Positions 1-7,028 of a stretch of 7,990 bases of DNA are shown here, one piece after another. Position 1 is the stretch's first letter. Each line of letters starts with the position of its first letter. Both the position numbers and the translations under genes were made by a program. Below the pieces are notes generated by a model that worked only from the letters and a program-made list of their open reading frames with translations, was not told where the DNA came from and ran no database searches. Source of the DNA: an uncultured Lachnospiraceae bacterium (GTDB lineage Bacteria; Bacillota; Clostridia; Lachnospirales; Lachnospiraceae); assembly GCA_947068385.1 (NCBI GenBank), contig CAMTBF010000145.1:1-7990 (forward strand), in the 5' to 3' direction.

Positions 1-488
1 TGTCAGAGGGAAAATACGATGGCGCTTTCGAGTCCTGGCTGTTTGAGGGAGAGAGCGGCCATATTGAGCGGGAGCAGGGAACCTACGCCGCGGGGATCAT
101 TGTGGGAGAATACAAGAAATCCGAATATACCGGCAGCGCGGGAGAGGCATTCGATATGTGGACCAACCGGGAGAATTTCGAGTATAAGGTCACCACTGTG
201 ACATATGACGAGAATGGGGAGGTGGCACCTACGCCTACCCCTACGCCCACGGCAACGCCGAAGCCGCCGGTGCAGACACAGGCACCCACGCCTCAGCCTA
301 CGCCTGAGCCTACCCCGGAACCTCCTGCACAGAATCCGAATCCACCTGCGCCGCCTGCGCCACCGGCACAGACGCCGCAGCCTACGCCCCAGCCTACCCC
401 GGAGCCCACGCCCCAGCCCACGCCTGAGCCGCCGCCAGAGCCCAGCATGGGAGGCGACTCCGATATCGACTGGAGCCCGGACATTTAA
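1..488 (+). CDS. 3' end of a probable cell-surface protein with a proline-rich tail (5' truncated)
   Basis: The gene is open from the window edge in the frame that starts at base 3, so its true start lies upstream; 161 residues are visible. The first 75 or so are a soluble, acidic and aromatic-containing segment that I do not recognise. Visible residues 76-147 are a low-complexity tail made of PTP, QPTPEPTPEPP and PAPP units, with about half of all residues proline. The last 14 residues are acidic (DSDIDWSPDI). No LPXTG sorting signal or C-terminal membrane helix follows the tail, so it is not a sortase substrate by this end. Such tails in Firmicutes surface proteins often span or bind the cell wall, which would fit a gene beside a polysaccharide operon, but that role is inferred. 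The missing N-terminus would show whether it is a LytR-CpsA-Psr protein, an enzyme or something else. Coding is supported by the periodic in-frame repeat and by the open frame. Confidence 0.75.
   Translation, partial: SEGKYDGAFESWLFEGESGHIEREQGTYAAGIIVGEYKKSEYTGSAGEAFDMWTNRENFEYKVTTVTYDENGEVAPTPTPTPTATPKPPVQTQAPTPQPTPEPTPEPPAQNPNPPAPPAPPAQTPQPTPQPTPEPTPQPTPEPPPEPSMGGDSDIDWSPDI
228..443 (+). repeat. Degenerate in-frame repeat encoding PTP/PEP units
   Basis: Imperfect short units such as CCTACGCC, CCTACCCC and GAGCCTACC recur in register with the reading frame over about 72 codons, encoding 35 prolines mixed with T, Q, E, A and N. The synonymous positions differ between copies (CCT/CCC/CCG, ACG/ACC), so the protein pattern is kept better than the DNA pattern. 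The tract can vary in length by slippage or recombination. It also makes spurious long open frames on both strands across the same bases. Confidence 0.8.
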
Positions 489-581
489 CGGGAGGGCTGA
501 GAGGAAGGAACGCAACGGTCCAGACAGATTACTGCGGGGGCATGGACTGTTGCGGATGAATGTACCATGCGAGGTAGACGA
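489..581 (+). other. Spacer between the surface-protein gene and the sugar transferase
   Basis: This 93-base spacer is G-rich and purine-rich. I see no credible promoter pair, no hairpin followed by a T run and no RNA motif. A weak GTCCA/TGGAC pairing is present but too short and too far apart to call a terminator. Read-through from the upstream gene into the polysaccharide operon is therefore possible. Confidence 0.4.
571..575 (+). promoter_or_regulatory. Ribosome binding site deciding the sugar transferase start
   Basis: GAGGT lies six bases before the ATG at 582. The upstream in-frame ATG at 567 has no comparable site and would add only MRGRR before the conserved start, so 582 is preferred. 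Confidence 0.6.
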
Positions 582-1190
582 ATGTACATTGCCGTGAAGA
601 AAATCATAGACAGAATCCTGGCATTGCTCGGCCTGATCGTGCTGTCACCGGTATTTTTGATACTGGTGGCAGCCATCAAGCTGGATTCCAAAGGGCCGGT
701 GCTCTTCAGGCAGAAGAGGGTGGGCATCCACAAGACCCATTTCCATATCCTGAAGTTCCGCACCATGCGGATCGACACGCCGGGGGACATGCCCACGCAT
801 CTTTTGGAGAATCCTGAGCAGTATATTACCAAGGTGGGCAGGTTCCTGCGAAAGAGCAGCCTGGACGAGCTGCCCCAGGTCATCAATATCCTGAAAGGGG
901 ACATGGCCATCGTAGGCCCCAGGCCCGCGCTGTGGAACCAGTTCGACCTGATCGCGGAGCGGGATAAATACGGGGCCAATGACGTGCTCCCGGGCCTCAC
1001 GGGCTGGGCACAGGTCAACGGCCGGGACGAGCTGCCCATTCCCGTGAAGGCCAGGCTGGACGGGGAATATGTGGAAAAGATGGGGTTCGCCATGGACGTG
1101 AGGTGCCTGATCAGGACGGTGTTCTCCGTGGCCAGGCAGGACGGCGTGGTGGAGGGCGGCACAGGCGCACTGGAAGAGAAGAAGCATTGA
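582..1190 (+). CDS. Undecaprenyl-phosphate sugar-1-phosphate transferase (short PglC-like form)
   Basis: It is predicted to transfer a sugar 1-phosphate from a UDP-sugar to undecaprenyl phosphate at the inner face of the membrane, the first committed step of a lipid-linked polysaccharide repeat. The 202-residue protein has a single hydrophobic N-terminal segment (about residues 12-32) with the Ser-Pro break (S22-P23) typical of the re-entrant membrane helix of small monotopic transferases. The family motifs follow in order: KFRTM (58-62), SSLDELPQ (92-99) with the Asp-Glu catalytic pair D95-E96, VGPRPAL (111-117) and PGLTGWAQVNGR. It lacks the extra N-terminal membrane helices and Rossmann-like domain of the long WcaJ/WbaP form. 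It is the first gene of the tight cluster, and the dehydratase starts 28 bases after it. The sugar is unknown; the neighbouring dehydratase suggests a 6-deoxy-HexNAc. A start at 567 is possible. Confidence 0.93.
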   Translation: MYIAVKKIIDRILALLGLIVLSPVFLILVAAIKLDSKGPVLFRQKRVGIHKTHFHILKFRTMRIDTPGDMPTHLLENPEQYITKVGRFLRKSSLDELPQVINILKGDMAIVGPRPALWNQFDLIAERDKYGANDVLPGLTGWAQVNGRDELPIPVKARLDGEYVEKMGFAMDVRCLIRTVFSVARQDGVVEGGTGALEEKKH

Positions 1191-1202
1191 CATGCAAGGT
1201 AC

Positions 1203-1213
1203 GGGAGAGGGGG
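1203..1213 (+). promoter_or_regulatory. Purine-rich ribosome binding site deciding the dehydratase start
   Basis: GGGAGAGGGGG precedes the ATG at 1219 by five bases. The in-frame ATG at 1192, one base after the stop of the preceding gene, has only a loose AAGAGAAGAAG before it and would add MQGTGEGDA, which does not look like part of the family. Confidence 0.55.
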
Positions 1214-1218
1214 ATGCA

Positions 1219-3090
1219 ATGGAGCTGAGGAAGTTCTCGAAGATTCCGCTGAATCGAATCATCGCGCTGGTGCTGATGGACATCATGTGCATCGTGGTGA
1301 CATCCTTTGGAGCGCTGTATATCCGGTATGAATTCAGCTTTCAGAGCATAGACCCTGTCTTTCTGCAAAGCTATGAGAATATCATGGTGCCCAATGTCCT
1401 GATGACATTGTCTTTTTTTGTTATATGGAAGCTTTATAAGAGCGTATGGCGCTATGCCAGCGCCAATGAGCTGATCAACATCATCATGGCCTCTGTCTGC
1501 GCCTCCCTGGCCCAGCTCATCTTCTGCTCCGCCACGGGGAACAGGATGCCCAGGAGCTACTATGTGCTGTACTGCTTCCTGCTGACCACCGCCACCTGCT
1601 GCATCCGGTTCGGATACCGGATCCTGCGCATCATCAACAACAAGCGGGCCAGCATGGTGGAGCGCAAGCAGAAGGTCAGCACCATGATCATCGGGGCCGG
1701 GGCGGCCTGCAACATGATCCTGAAGGAGCTGGAGAGCAGCCAGTACCTGAACCTGTGCGCCAGGTGCATCATCGACGACCAGCCCGGCTGCCACGGAAAG
1801 CTGATGCGGGGCGTGCCCATCGTGGGGGGCAGGGACTGCATCCTGGATGCGGTGGAGCAGTACGGGATCGACGAGATCATCTTCGCCATCCCCTCGGCCA
1901 ATACCCAGACCAAGAAGGAGATCCTGGACATCTGCAAGGAGTCCGGGTGCAAGCTGCGGACGGTGCCCGGCACTTACCAGCTGATCAACGGGGACGTGTC
2001 CGTGTCCGCCCTGAAGGAGGTGGAGATAGAGGACCTCCTGGGGCGGGAGCCCATAGAGATCAATTCGGAGGAGGTCCTTGAGTATGTCAGCCACCGGGTG
2101 GTGCTGGTCACGGGCGGGGGCGGCTCCATCGGCGGGGAGCTGTGCAGGCAGATAGCGGCCCACAGCCCCAGGCAGCTGATCATCCTGGACATCTACGAGA
2201 ACAACGCCTATGAGATACAGCAGGAGCTGATCCGCAGATATCCGGAGCTGAACCTGGTGGTGCTGATCGGATCCGTGCGCAATACCAATCGGGTGAATTC
2301 GATTTTTGAGACATACCGGCCTGAGATCGTGTACCATGCGGCGGCCCACAAGCATGTGCCCCTGATGGAGGACAGCCCCAACGAGGCCATCAAGAACAAT
2401 GTCATGGGCACCCAGAGAATCGCTGCGGCGGCGGACAGGTACGGCGCGGAGAGGTTCGTGCTGATATCCACGGACAAGGCGGTGAACCCTGCCAATGTGA
2501 TGGGGGCCTCCAAGCGCATCTGCGAGATGATCGTCCAGATGATGAACCGGAAGTCCAGGACGAACTTCGTGGCGGTGCGGTTCGGGAACGTGCTGGGGAG
2601 CAATGGCAGCGTCATCCCGCTGTTCAAGCAGCAGATCGCGGAGGGAGGGCCGGTGACGGTGACGGATCCGGAGATCATCCGCTATTTCATGACCATTCCG
2701 GAGGCCGTGTCTCTGGTGCTCCAGGCGGGGGCCTATGCCAAGGGCGGGGAGATATTCGTCCTGGACATGGGGGAGCCCATGAAGATCCTGGATTTGGCGG
2801 TGAACCTGATCAAGCTTTCGGGATACCGGCCCGGGGAGGACATTGAGATCAAGTTCACCGGGCTGCGGCCGGGGGAGAAGATGTACGAGGAGCTTCTGAT
2901 ACAGCAGGAGAGCCTGGAGAAGACGGCGAACAGGATGATTTTCATCGAAAAGCCGACTTATTTCAATGAGGAAATTTTCGAGAGGCAGCTGGAGAAGCTG
3001 ATCGCCGCCGCCAGAGAGGAGTCCGCGGATATCCGGAGGGAGATCCGGGAGATCGTGGGCACTTATCACGCGGAGGGCGATGAGGGGTGA
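1219..3090 (+). CDS. Membrane-bound nucleotide-sugar 4,6-dehydratase (CapD/WbpM/PglF type)
   Basis: It is predicted to convert UDP-GlcNAc to UDP-4-keto-6-deoxy-GlcNAc using bound NAD, feeding 6-deoxy-amino-sugar synthesis. The 623-residue protein has the full long-form layout. Four membrane helices lie at about 12-36, 56-75, 84-105 and 113-131. A first Rossmann-like nucleotide-binding domain follows with GAGAAC at 159-164. The catalytic short-chain dehydrogenase domain has the NAD loop TGGGGSIGG at 298-306. The active-site region reads STDKAVNPANVMGASKR (417-433): the usual Tyr of YxxxK is Met (M428, K432), the altered triad known from WbpM and PglF, so this is the normal state of the family and not a defect. 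The FTGLRPGEKMYEELL signature sits in the C-terminal third. The next gene starts 13 bases after the stop. The fold and dehydratase activity are very likely; the stereochemistry and exact substrate are inferred. A start at 1192 is possible. Confidence 0.94.
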   Translation: MELRKFSKIPLNRIIALVLMDIMCIVVTSFGALYIRYEFSFQSIDPVFLQSYENIMVPNVLMTLSFFVIWKLYKSVWRYASANELINIIMASVCASLAQLIFCSATGNRMPRSYYVLYCFLLTTATCCIRFGYRILRIINNKRASMVERKQKVSTMIIGAGAACNMILKELESSQYLNLCARCIIDDQPGCHGKLMRGVPIVGGRDCILDAVEQYGIDEIIFAIPSANTQTKKEILDICKESGCKLRTVPGTYQLINGDVSVSALKEVEIEDLLGREPIEINSEEVLEYVSHRVVLVTGGGGSIGGELCRQIAAHSPRQLIILDIYENNAYEIQQELIRRYPELNLVVLIGSVRNTNRVNSIFETYRPEIVYHAAAHKHVPLMEDSPNEAIKNNVMGTQRIAAAADRYGAERFVLISTDKAVNPANVMGASKRICEMIVQMMNRKSRTNFVAVRFGNVLGSNGSVIPLFKQQIAEGGPVTVTDPEIIRYFMTIPEAVSLVLQAGAYAKGGEIFVLDMGEPMKILDLAVNLIKLSGYRPGEDIEIKFTGLRPGEKMYEELLIQQESLEKTANRMIFIEKPTYFNEEIFERQLEKLIAAAREESADIRREIREIVGTYHAEGDEG

Positions 3091-3098
3091 AGGAGGAG
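3091..3098 (+). promoter_or_regulatory. Strong ribosome binding site deciding the epimerase/reductase start
   Basis: AGGAGGAG directly follows the TGA of the dehydratase gene and stands five bases before the ATG at 3104. This rules against the in-frame ATG at 3080, which lies within the dehydratase gene and would add only MRGEGGAG before the Rossmann motif. Confidence 0.75.
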
Positions 3099-3103
3099 CC
3101 GGG

Positions 3104-3997
3104 ATGAAGAGAGTCTTGATCGCCGGGGCGGGGAGCTATATCGGCACTGCCTTCGAGAGCTGGATAGCCGGGCGCTGCGATTCCATCGCCACACAGACCC
3201 TGGACATGCGGGGCGAGGCCTGGCGGGGGCATGATTTCCATGGATACGACAGCGTCTTCCATGTGGCTGGGCTGGCCCATGCGGACGTGGGGAAGGTGTC
3301 GGAGGAGACGAAGGCGCTGTATTACAAGGTGAACTGCGACCTGGCCGTGGAGTGCGCCCGGAAGGCAAAGGCGGAAGGGGTGGGGCAGTTCATCTTCATG
3401 AGCAGCATCATCGTATACGGGGACAGCGCCGGAATCGGGAAGCGGAAGGTGATTGGCCGGGACACTCCGTTAGCTCCGGCTAACTTCTACGGGGACAGCA
3501 AGGTGCGGGCGGAGGAGGGCCTGCGGGAGCTGGACAGCGACAGCTTCCGGGTAGTCATCCTGCGGCCGCCTATGATATACGGAAAGGGTTCAAAGGGGAA
3601 TTATCCGCTTCTGGCAAAGCTGGCGGTGAAGCTCCCCTTTTTTCCAAAGGAGGAGAACCAGCGGAGCATGCTCTACATCGGGAACCTGTGCAGGTTCGTG
3701 GAGCTGGTGGTGGAGAACGGGGAGCGTGGGGTTTTCTGGCCCCAGAATGAGGAGTACGTGCGCACTTCGGACATGGTGGCTGCCGTCGCGGCGGAGCATG
3801 GGAAGCGGATCCGGCTCACCGGAATCTTCCATCCGGCGCTGTGGCTGCTGGGCAGGATGGGAGGGAAGCTGGGAGGGCTGGTGGACAAGGCCTTCGGAAG
3901 CATGGCCTACGAGAGGGAAATGAGCGACTACAGGGAAGAATACAGGGTGTATGGGTTCCGGGAATCCATACATCTGACGGAGAGCCGGGATGGGTAA
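3104..3997 (+). CDS. NAD(P)-dependent nucleotide-sugar epimerase/reductase (extended SDR)
   Basis: It is predicted to act in the cytoplasm on a nucleotide sugar, either reducing the 4-keto group or epimerising C4. The 297-residue protein begins with a Rossmann strand and GAGSYIG loop (8-14). The active-site serine lies in SSIIVYG (S101 by alignment with the GalE motif), and Y129 and K133 form the YxxxK pair in NFYGDSK, so the Ser-Tyr-Lys triad is complete. A segment LRPPMIYGKG (about 145-154) follows. The C-terminal part, with TSDMV, a hydrophobic stretch and a DKAFGSMAYEREMS-like motif, resembles the SDRs found in capsule loci beside CapD/WbpM genes. Some of these reduce 4-keto-6-deoxy-HexNAc to QuiNAc or FucNAc, so this is the preferred role, by context. 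A plain C4-epimerase cannot be excluded from sequence. Its last eight bases overlap the next gene, suggesting coupled translation. Confidence 0.88.
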   Translation: MKRVLIAGAGSYIGTAFESWIAGRCDSIATQTLDMRGEAWRGHDFHGYDSVFHVAGLAHADVGKVSEETKALYYKVNCDLAVECARKAKAEGVGQFIFMSSIIVYGDSAGIGKRKVIGRDTPLAPANFYGDSKVRAEEGLRELDSDSFRVVILRPPMIYGKGSKGNYPLLAKLAVKLPFFPKEENQRSMLYIGNLCRFVELVVENGERGVFWPQNEEYVRTSDMVAAVAAEHGKRIRLTGIFHPALWLLGRMGGKLGGLVDKAFGSMAYEREMSDYREEYRVYGFRESIHLTESRDG

Positions 3998-4733
3998 GAC
4001 AGTGAGCATTGTGACCGTGACCTATAACAGCGAGAAGACCCTGGGGATTACCATGGAATCGGTGCTGAACCAGACCTGCCCGGACATAGAGTATCTGATC
4101 ATCGACGGGGCCTCCACGGACGGCACGGTGGCCGTGGCGGAGGGATACAGAGAGCGGATGGAGCGGCGGGGGATCCGCCTGCGGATCGTTTCCGAGAGGG
4201 ACGGGGGCATTTATGACGCCATGAACAAGGGGATCCGGATGGCCACGGGGGATGTGGTCGGGATCCTGAACAGCGACGACTGGTATGAGCCGGATGCGGT
4301 GGAGACGGTGCTGGCGGAGTTCGGGAAGGGCGGGTGCGATCTGCTCTTTTCGGATATCAGGCTGCACAAGGCGGACGGGAGCTGCTTCGTGAAGAAGGCC
4401 AGGCTGCGCAGGTTCCAGACCTCCAGGGACTGGAACCATCCTACTATGTTCGTGGAGGCGGGGGTGTATAAGGGGCATCCTTTCCGGAACCGGGGGATCC
4501 ATGATGATTATGGGTGCTATCTGCAGATGGTGCGGGAGGGGTACAGGGTCAGGACGCTGGGAAAGGTGCTGGCGAACTTCCGTATGGGAGGGGTCAGCAA
4601 CCGGAAGGGGCTGCGGGAGGCGCTGGGGCGGATCCGGGATCGGTATGTCTGGTGCTATCGGGCGAATGGGTATAGCAGGTGGTATTTGGTGGAGTGTGTG
4701 GGGATTGAGGTTGTTAAGATGATTTTGGGGTGA
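3990..4733 (+). CDS. Family 2 glycosyltransferase (GT-A fold)
   Basis: It is predicted to add one sugar from a nucleotide-sugar donor to the growing lipid-linked chain at the cytoplasmic face of the membrane. The 247-residue protein starts with the nucleotide-binding strand SIVTVTYNSEKTL (6-18). It continues with QTCPDIEYLIIDGASTDGT (28-46) with D39 and D44, then SERDGGIYDAMNKGI, then the metal-binding DxD-type motif NSDDWY with D96-D97. Further on, WNHPTMFV and GIHDDYGCYLQMV mark the acceptor side, and ANFRMGGVS is a typical end of this subgroup (WcaA/EpsE-like). GGAGAG at 3979-3984 lies five bases before the ATG, inside the end of the preceding gene. The protein has no membrane helix of its own. 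Neither donor nor linkage can be predicted from sequence. Confidence 0.92.
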   Translation: MGKTVSIVTVTYNSEKTLGITMESVLNQTCPDIEYLIIDGASTDGTVAVAEGYRERMERRGIRLRIVSERDGGIYDAMNKGIRMATGDVVGILNSDDWYEPDAVETVLAEFGKGGCDLLFSDIRLHKADGSCFVKKARLRRFQTSRDWNHPTMFVEAGVYKGHPFRNRGIHDDYGCYLQMVREGYRVRTLGKVLANFRMGGVSNRKGLREALGRIRDRYVWCYRANGYSRWYLVECVGIEVVKMILG

Positions 4734-4775
4734 TGCACCAGTTGATTGTGCGGCCGGATGCGGCATGGGGGTAAG

Positions 4776-5909
4776 ATGAAGATAGGGATAGATCTGCTGT
4801 GGGTCCGACCAGGAATCTGCGGGGGGACGGAGTCCTATATCAGGAACCTGATGGAGGGCTTTGGGCGGTATGATGAGGCCAATAGGTATGTACTGCTGGT
4901 GTCAAAGGATAATGGGGACAGCTTTGCGCCCTATGACCGGTATGCCAATATGGAGAGGCTGGCGCTGCCGGTGGAATCTGCCAGCCAGCCTAAGCGGATC
5001 CTGTGGGAGAATCTGCATCTGGACAGGACTGCCAGGCGGCTTGGGATTGACGTGATGTTCATTCCGGTATACAGCATGCCCTTGACCTATGGCAGCGACA
5101 TCCCCTATGTCAGCGTGATACATGATCTGCAGGCGATTCATTATCCCGAGTATTTCTCAACGGTTCGACGGGCGTTTTTGAAATATATGTGGAAGCATGC
5201 CTGCAGGGCCTCCGCTCATGTGGTCACTATATCGGAATACTGCAGGCGGGATTTGGAGAGCCACTATCCGGCTGCCACAGGAAAATGCTCCGTCATCTAT
5301 AATCCGGTGGAGACGAAGGCATCGGGCATGTCTGCGGAAAGCTTGAAGAAAAGGTACGGAATAGAGGCAGGAGGGTATTTCTATTGTGTCAGCGCCATGC
5401 TGCCCCATAAGAACCTGGAGATGCTGCTGGAGGCTATGGCCCTGCGGAAGCGCAGAGGGGAGGAGCGGCCTCTGGTCATAAGCGGCGTGGGCGGGGATAA
5501 GGCCGCGTTTGGCGAGGCGGCTGCGAACCGGGGGATTGAGGAGCTGGTGATCGACACCGGCTTTGTGGCTGATGAAGTGAGGGACTGCCTCTACGAGAAC
5601 TGCAGGCTGTTCTTGTTCCCCAGCGTGTTCGAGGGATTCGGCATGCCGCCTATCGAGGCCATGCGCAGGGGGAAGCGGGTGGTGATGACCCGGGAGAGCT
5701 GCCTGGAAGAGGTGACGCGGGGGAAGGCTGTGTATGTGGAGAAGCCTTATGACGCGGAGGAATGGGCGGAGAAGATTGACGCGGCGCTGGCGCTGCCGGA
5801 GGAGCGGGTGGATTTTGAGGAGTATGGGCTGCGGCATGTGGTGGGGGAGTATTTGAGGGTGTTTGAGAAGTGCGCGGGCTTTGGCACAGTGGGGACGGCC
5901 GGAGCGTGA
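4776..5909 (+). CDS. Family 4 glycosyltransferase (GT-B fold, retaining)
   Basis: It is predicted to transfer a sugar with retention of configuration to the lipid-linked repeat. The 377-residue protein begins MKIGIDLLWVRPGICGGTESYIRNL, in which GGTE is the N-terminal acceptor-domain loop of the family. SVIHDLQAIHYPEYF follows, and the C-terminal Rossmann domain opens at VSAMLPHKNLEMLLEA. The EX7E donor-site motif is EGFGMPPIE (E286 and E294). The ATG at 4776 has GGGGG at 4767-4771 before it, a short-spaced and only fair ribosome site. In-frame TTG at 4746 and ATG at 4758 would add MCGRMRHGGK-like residues that are not expected in the family, so 4776 is chosen. The 42-base gap from the previous gene contains a small GCCG/CGGC hairpin without a T run, which might limit ribosome access but is not a terminator. 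Donor and product are unknown. Confidence 0.92.
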   Translation: MKIGIDLLWVRPGICGGTESYIRNLMEGFGRYDEANRYVLLVSKDNGDSFAPYDRYANMERLALPVESASQPKRILWENLHLDRTARRLGIDVMFIPVYSMPLTYGSDIPYVSVIHDLQAIHYPEYFSTVRRAFLKYMWKHACRASAHVVTISEYCRRDLESHYPAATGKCSVIYNPVETKASGMSAESLKKRYGIEAGGYFYCVSAMLPHKNLEMLLEAMALRKRRGEERPLVISGVGGDKAAFGEAAANRGIEELVIDTGFVADEVRDCLYENCRLFLFPSVFEGFGMPPIEAMRRGKRVVMTRESCLEEVTRGKAVYVEKPYDAEEWAEKIDAALALPEERVDFEEYGLRHVVGEYLRVFEKCAGFGTVGTAGA

Positions 5910-5943
5910 AAGCAGTGGGAAGCGTATGCGGGGGTTTGCGGCC

Positions 5944-5948
5944 GGAGG
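5944..5948 (+). promoter_or_regulatory. Ribosome binding site deciding the second GT2 start
   Basis: GGAGG stands five bases before the ATG at 5954, which opens MTVSVCMGIYNGEKYI, the usual family start. A GTG-initiated frame from 5870 is open but overlaps the previous gene and adds 28 residues unlike the family, so it is rejected. Confidence 0.75.
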
Positions 5949-5953
5949 TTGGC

Positions 5954-6964
5954 ATGACGGTATCTGTATGTATGGGGATCTATAATGGAGAAAAATATAT
6001 CGAGGAGCAGCTGGATTCCATCCTGGGGCAGACGAGAAGGGCGGACGAGGTCATTCTCTGTGATGACTGCTCCACGGACAGGACGGTGGAGATTGTCCGG
6101 CGGTTTATAGAGGGGCATGGTCTGCAGGAAAGCTGGAGGCTGTATTGTAATGGGGAAAACAGGGGGTATCCGGGGAATTTCTATTATGTGATGGGGCTGT
6201 GCACCGGGGATGTGGTGTTCCTGGCGGATCAGGACGATGTCTGGGCGGCAACGAAGCTGGAGCGGATGTGCATGGTGCTGGAGGGGCATCCGGAGGCGGA
6301 TGTGCTGGCGTGCAAGTTCGGGCTGATGGACGGGGCGGGGGAGAGGATCCACGCGGTGATGGCGCCTTCCCACAGCCTGGGGACGGGGAGGCTTCGGCAG
6401 GTGGGGCTTCGGGAGATTTTTCGCAAATATCAGTGGCCCGGGATGGTGCTGGCGTATCGGAACGGGTGGTATCGGGAGCGAGGGGGAGGGCTCTTAGGGC
6501 GGGTGGATCCGGGCCTGTCTTCGGAGGAGGACGGAGAGGGCATGGGGGTAGGCGCGGAGGCAATCCGGATTCCGCATGATATTTTTGTATGTGCTATGGC
6601 GGCGGAGGATGGGGCTTTTTTTCATATGGATGAGGAACTGGCTTATCATAGAAGACATGAAAGCAATACGGCGGCAGAGGAGCATCGGATGGGGAAGCTG
6701 CTGCAGAAGGAGCGGAAGCTCTGGGAGATAGAGAAGTATCTGCGGATGCTGGGAGAGTTTGGGGAGCGGGAGGTGCTGCGGACGGAGGCGGGGAAGCGTA
6801 TCCTGCGGGAGAAGACCCGGGCGATGGAAGGGCGGTATGAGGCGCTGCAGTCCGGGAAGATCTGGCGGGTGCTGCGGGCGGCTGTTCGGGATTGGCGGCA
6901 GGTGCGGGTGGTTGCTGTGGTTTGTGATTTGGTGATTGTGAGGGAAGGCAGTAGAGGGCTTTAG
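5954..6964 (+). CDS. Family 2 glycosyltransferase, rhamnosyltransferase-like
   Basis: It is predicted to be a cytoplasmic-face glycosyltransferase that extends the polysaccharide repeat. The 336-residue protein carries TVSVCMGIYNGEKYIEEQLDSIL (2-24), VILCDDCSTDRT and NRGYPGNFYYVM. The DQDDVW motif (D92 to W97, metal and nucleotide site) and later LAYHRRHESNT are both characteristic of the GT2 subgroup that includes rhamnosyltransferases of O-antigen and cell-wall polysaccharide loci. HDIFVCAMAAEDG is the acceptor-side segment. Residues about 177-197 (RERGGGLLGR to GMGVGAEA) are a glycine- and acid-rich stretch that looks like a flexible insertion before the HDIF segment. The C-terminal 80 residues are strongly charged and helical in character (KLLQKERKLWEIEKYLRML). 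The last part of the gene is extremely G-rich on the coding strand. It is the last gene of the operon; no clear terminator follows. The rhamnose specificity is a family tendency and not shown here. Confidence 0.9.
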   Translation: MTVSVCMGIYNGEKYIEEQLDSILGQTRRADEVILCDDCSTDRTVEIVRRFIEGHGLQESWRLYCNGENRGYPGNFYYVMGLCTGDVVFLADQDDVWAATKLERMCMVLEGHPEADVLACKFGLMDGAGERIHAVMAPSHSLGTGRLRQVGLREIFRKYQWPGMVLAYRNGWYRERGGGLLGRVDPGLSSEEDGEGMGVGAEAIRIPHDIFVCAMAAEDGAFFHMDEELAYHRRHESNTAAEEHRMGKLLQKERKLWEIEKYLRMLGEFGEREVLRTEAGKRILREKTRAMEGRYEALQSGKIWRVLRAAVRDWRQVRVVAVVCDLVIVREGSRGL

Positions 6965-6998
6965 TGATTTTGAAGGATTCTGGATGCCTGAAATAGTG

Positions 6999-7027
6999 TT
7001 GTAAAATGTTTGAGGTAGCGTTATAGT
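6999..7027 (+). promoter_or_regulatory. Possible sigma-A type promoter for the Uma2-family gene
   Basis: TTGTAA (6999-7004) and TATAGT (7022-7027) are separated by 17 bases. They match the -35 consensus at four of six positions and the -10 at five of six. Transcription would start at about 7034, within the symmetrical element that follows. The spacer is much more AT-rich than the genes before it, so a chance match is possible. Confidence 0.4.
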
Positions 7028-7028
7028 C

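Noticed and set aside
3..515. Arginine-rich and glycine-rich open frames on both strands across the proline repeat
   Set aside because: They are frame-shifted readings of the PTP/PEP repeat and show only the low complexity that such a repeat forces.
1412..1420. T7 run in the dehydratase gene, and a similar run at 6616-6622, as phase-variation switches
   Set aside because: Seven bases is short for slippage-driven switching, and both genes are in frame with intact motifs.
2488..2517. Loss of the catalytic Tyr in the dehydratase active site
   Set aside because: Met in place of Tyr is the normal state in the WbpM/PglF-type dehydratases, so the enzyme is not defective.
1111..3069. Very long open frame on the minus strand opposite the dehydratase gene
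   Set aside because: Its translation is rich in H, R, P, L and D with no domain pattern, and it arises from the strong G/C bias at third codon positions of the real gene, which has complete family motifs.
4735..4764. Small hairpins (GCAC/GTGC and GCCG/CGGC) before the GT4 gene as a terminator or riboswitch
   Set aside because: Stems are four pairs, there is no T run and no recognisable ligand-binding RNA pattern.
5747..6373. Minus-strand open frames across the junction of the last two glycosyltransferase genes
   Set aside because: They overlap two genes with clear GT motifs, have no ribosome site or family likeness, and fit composition bias.
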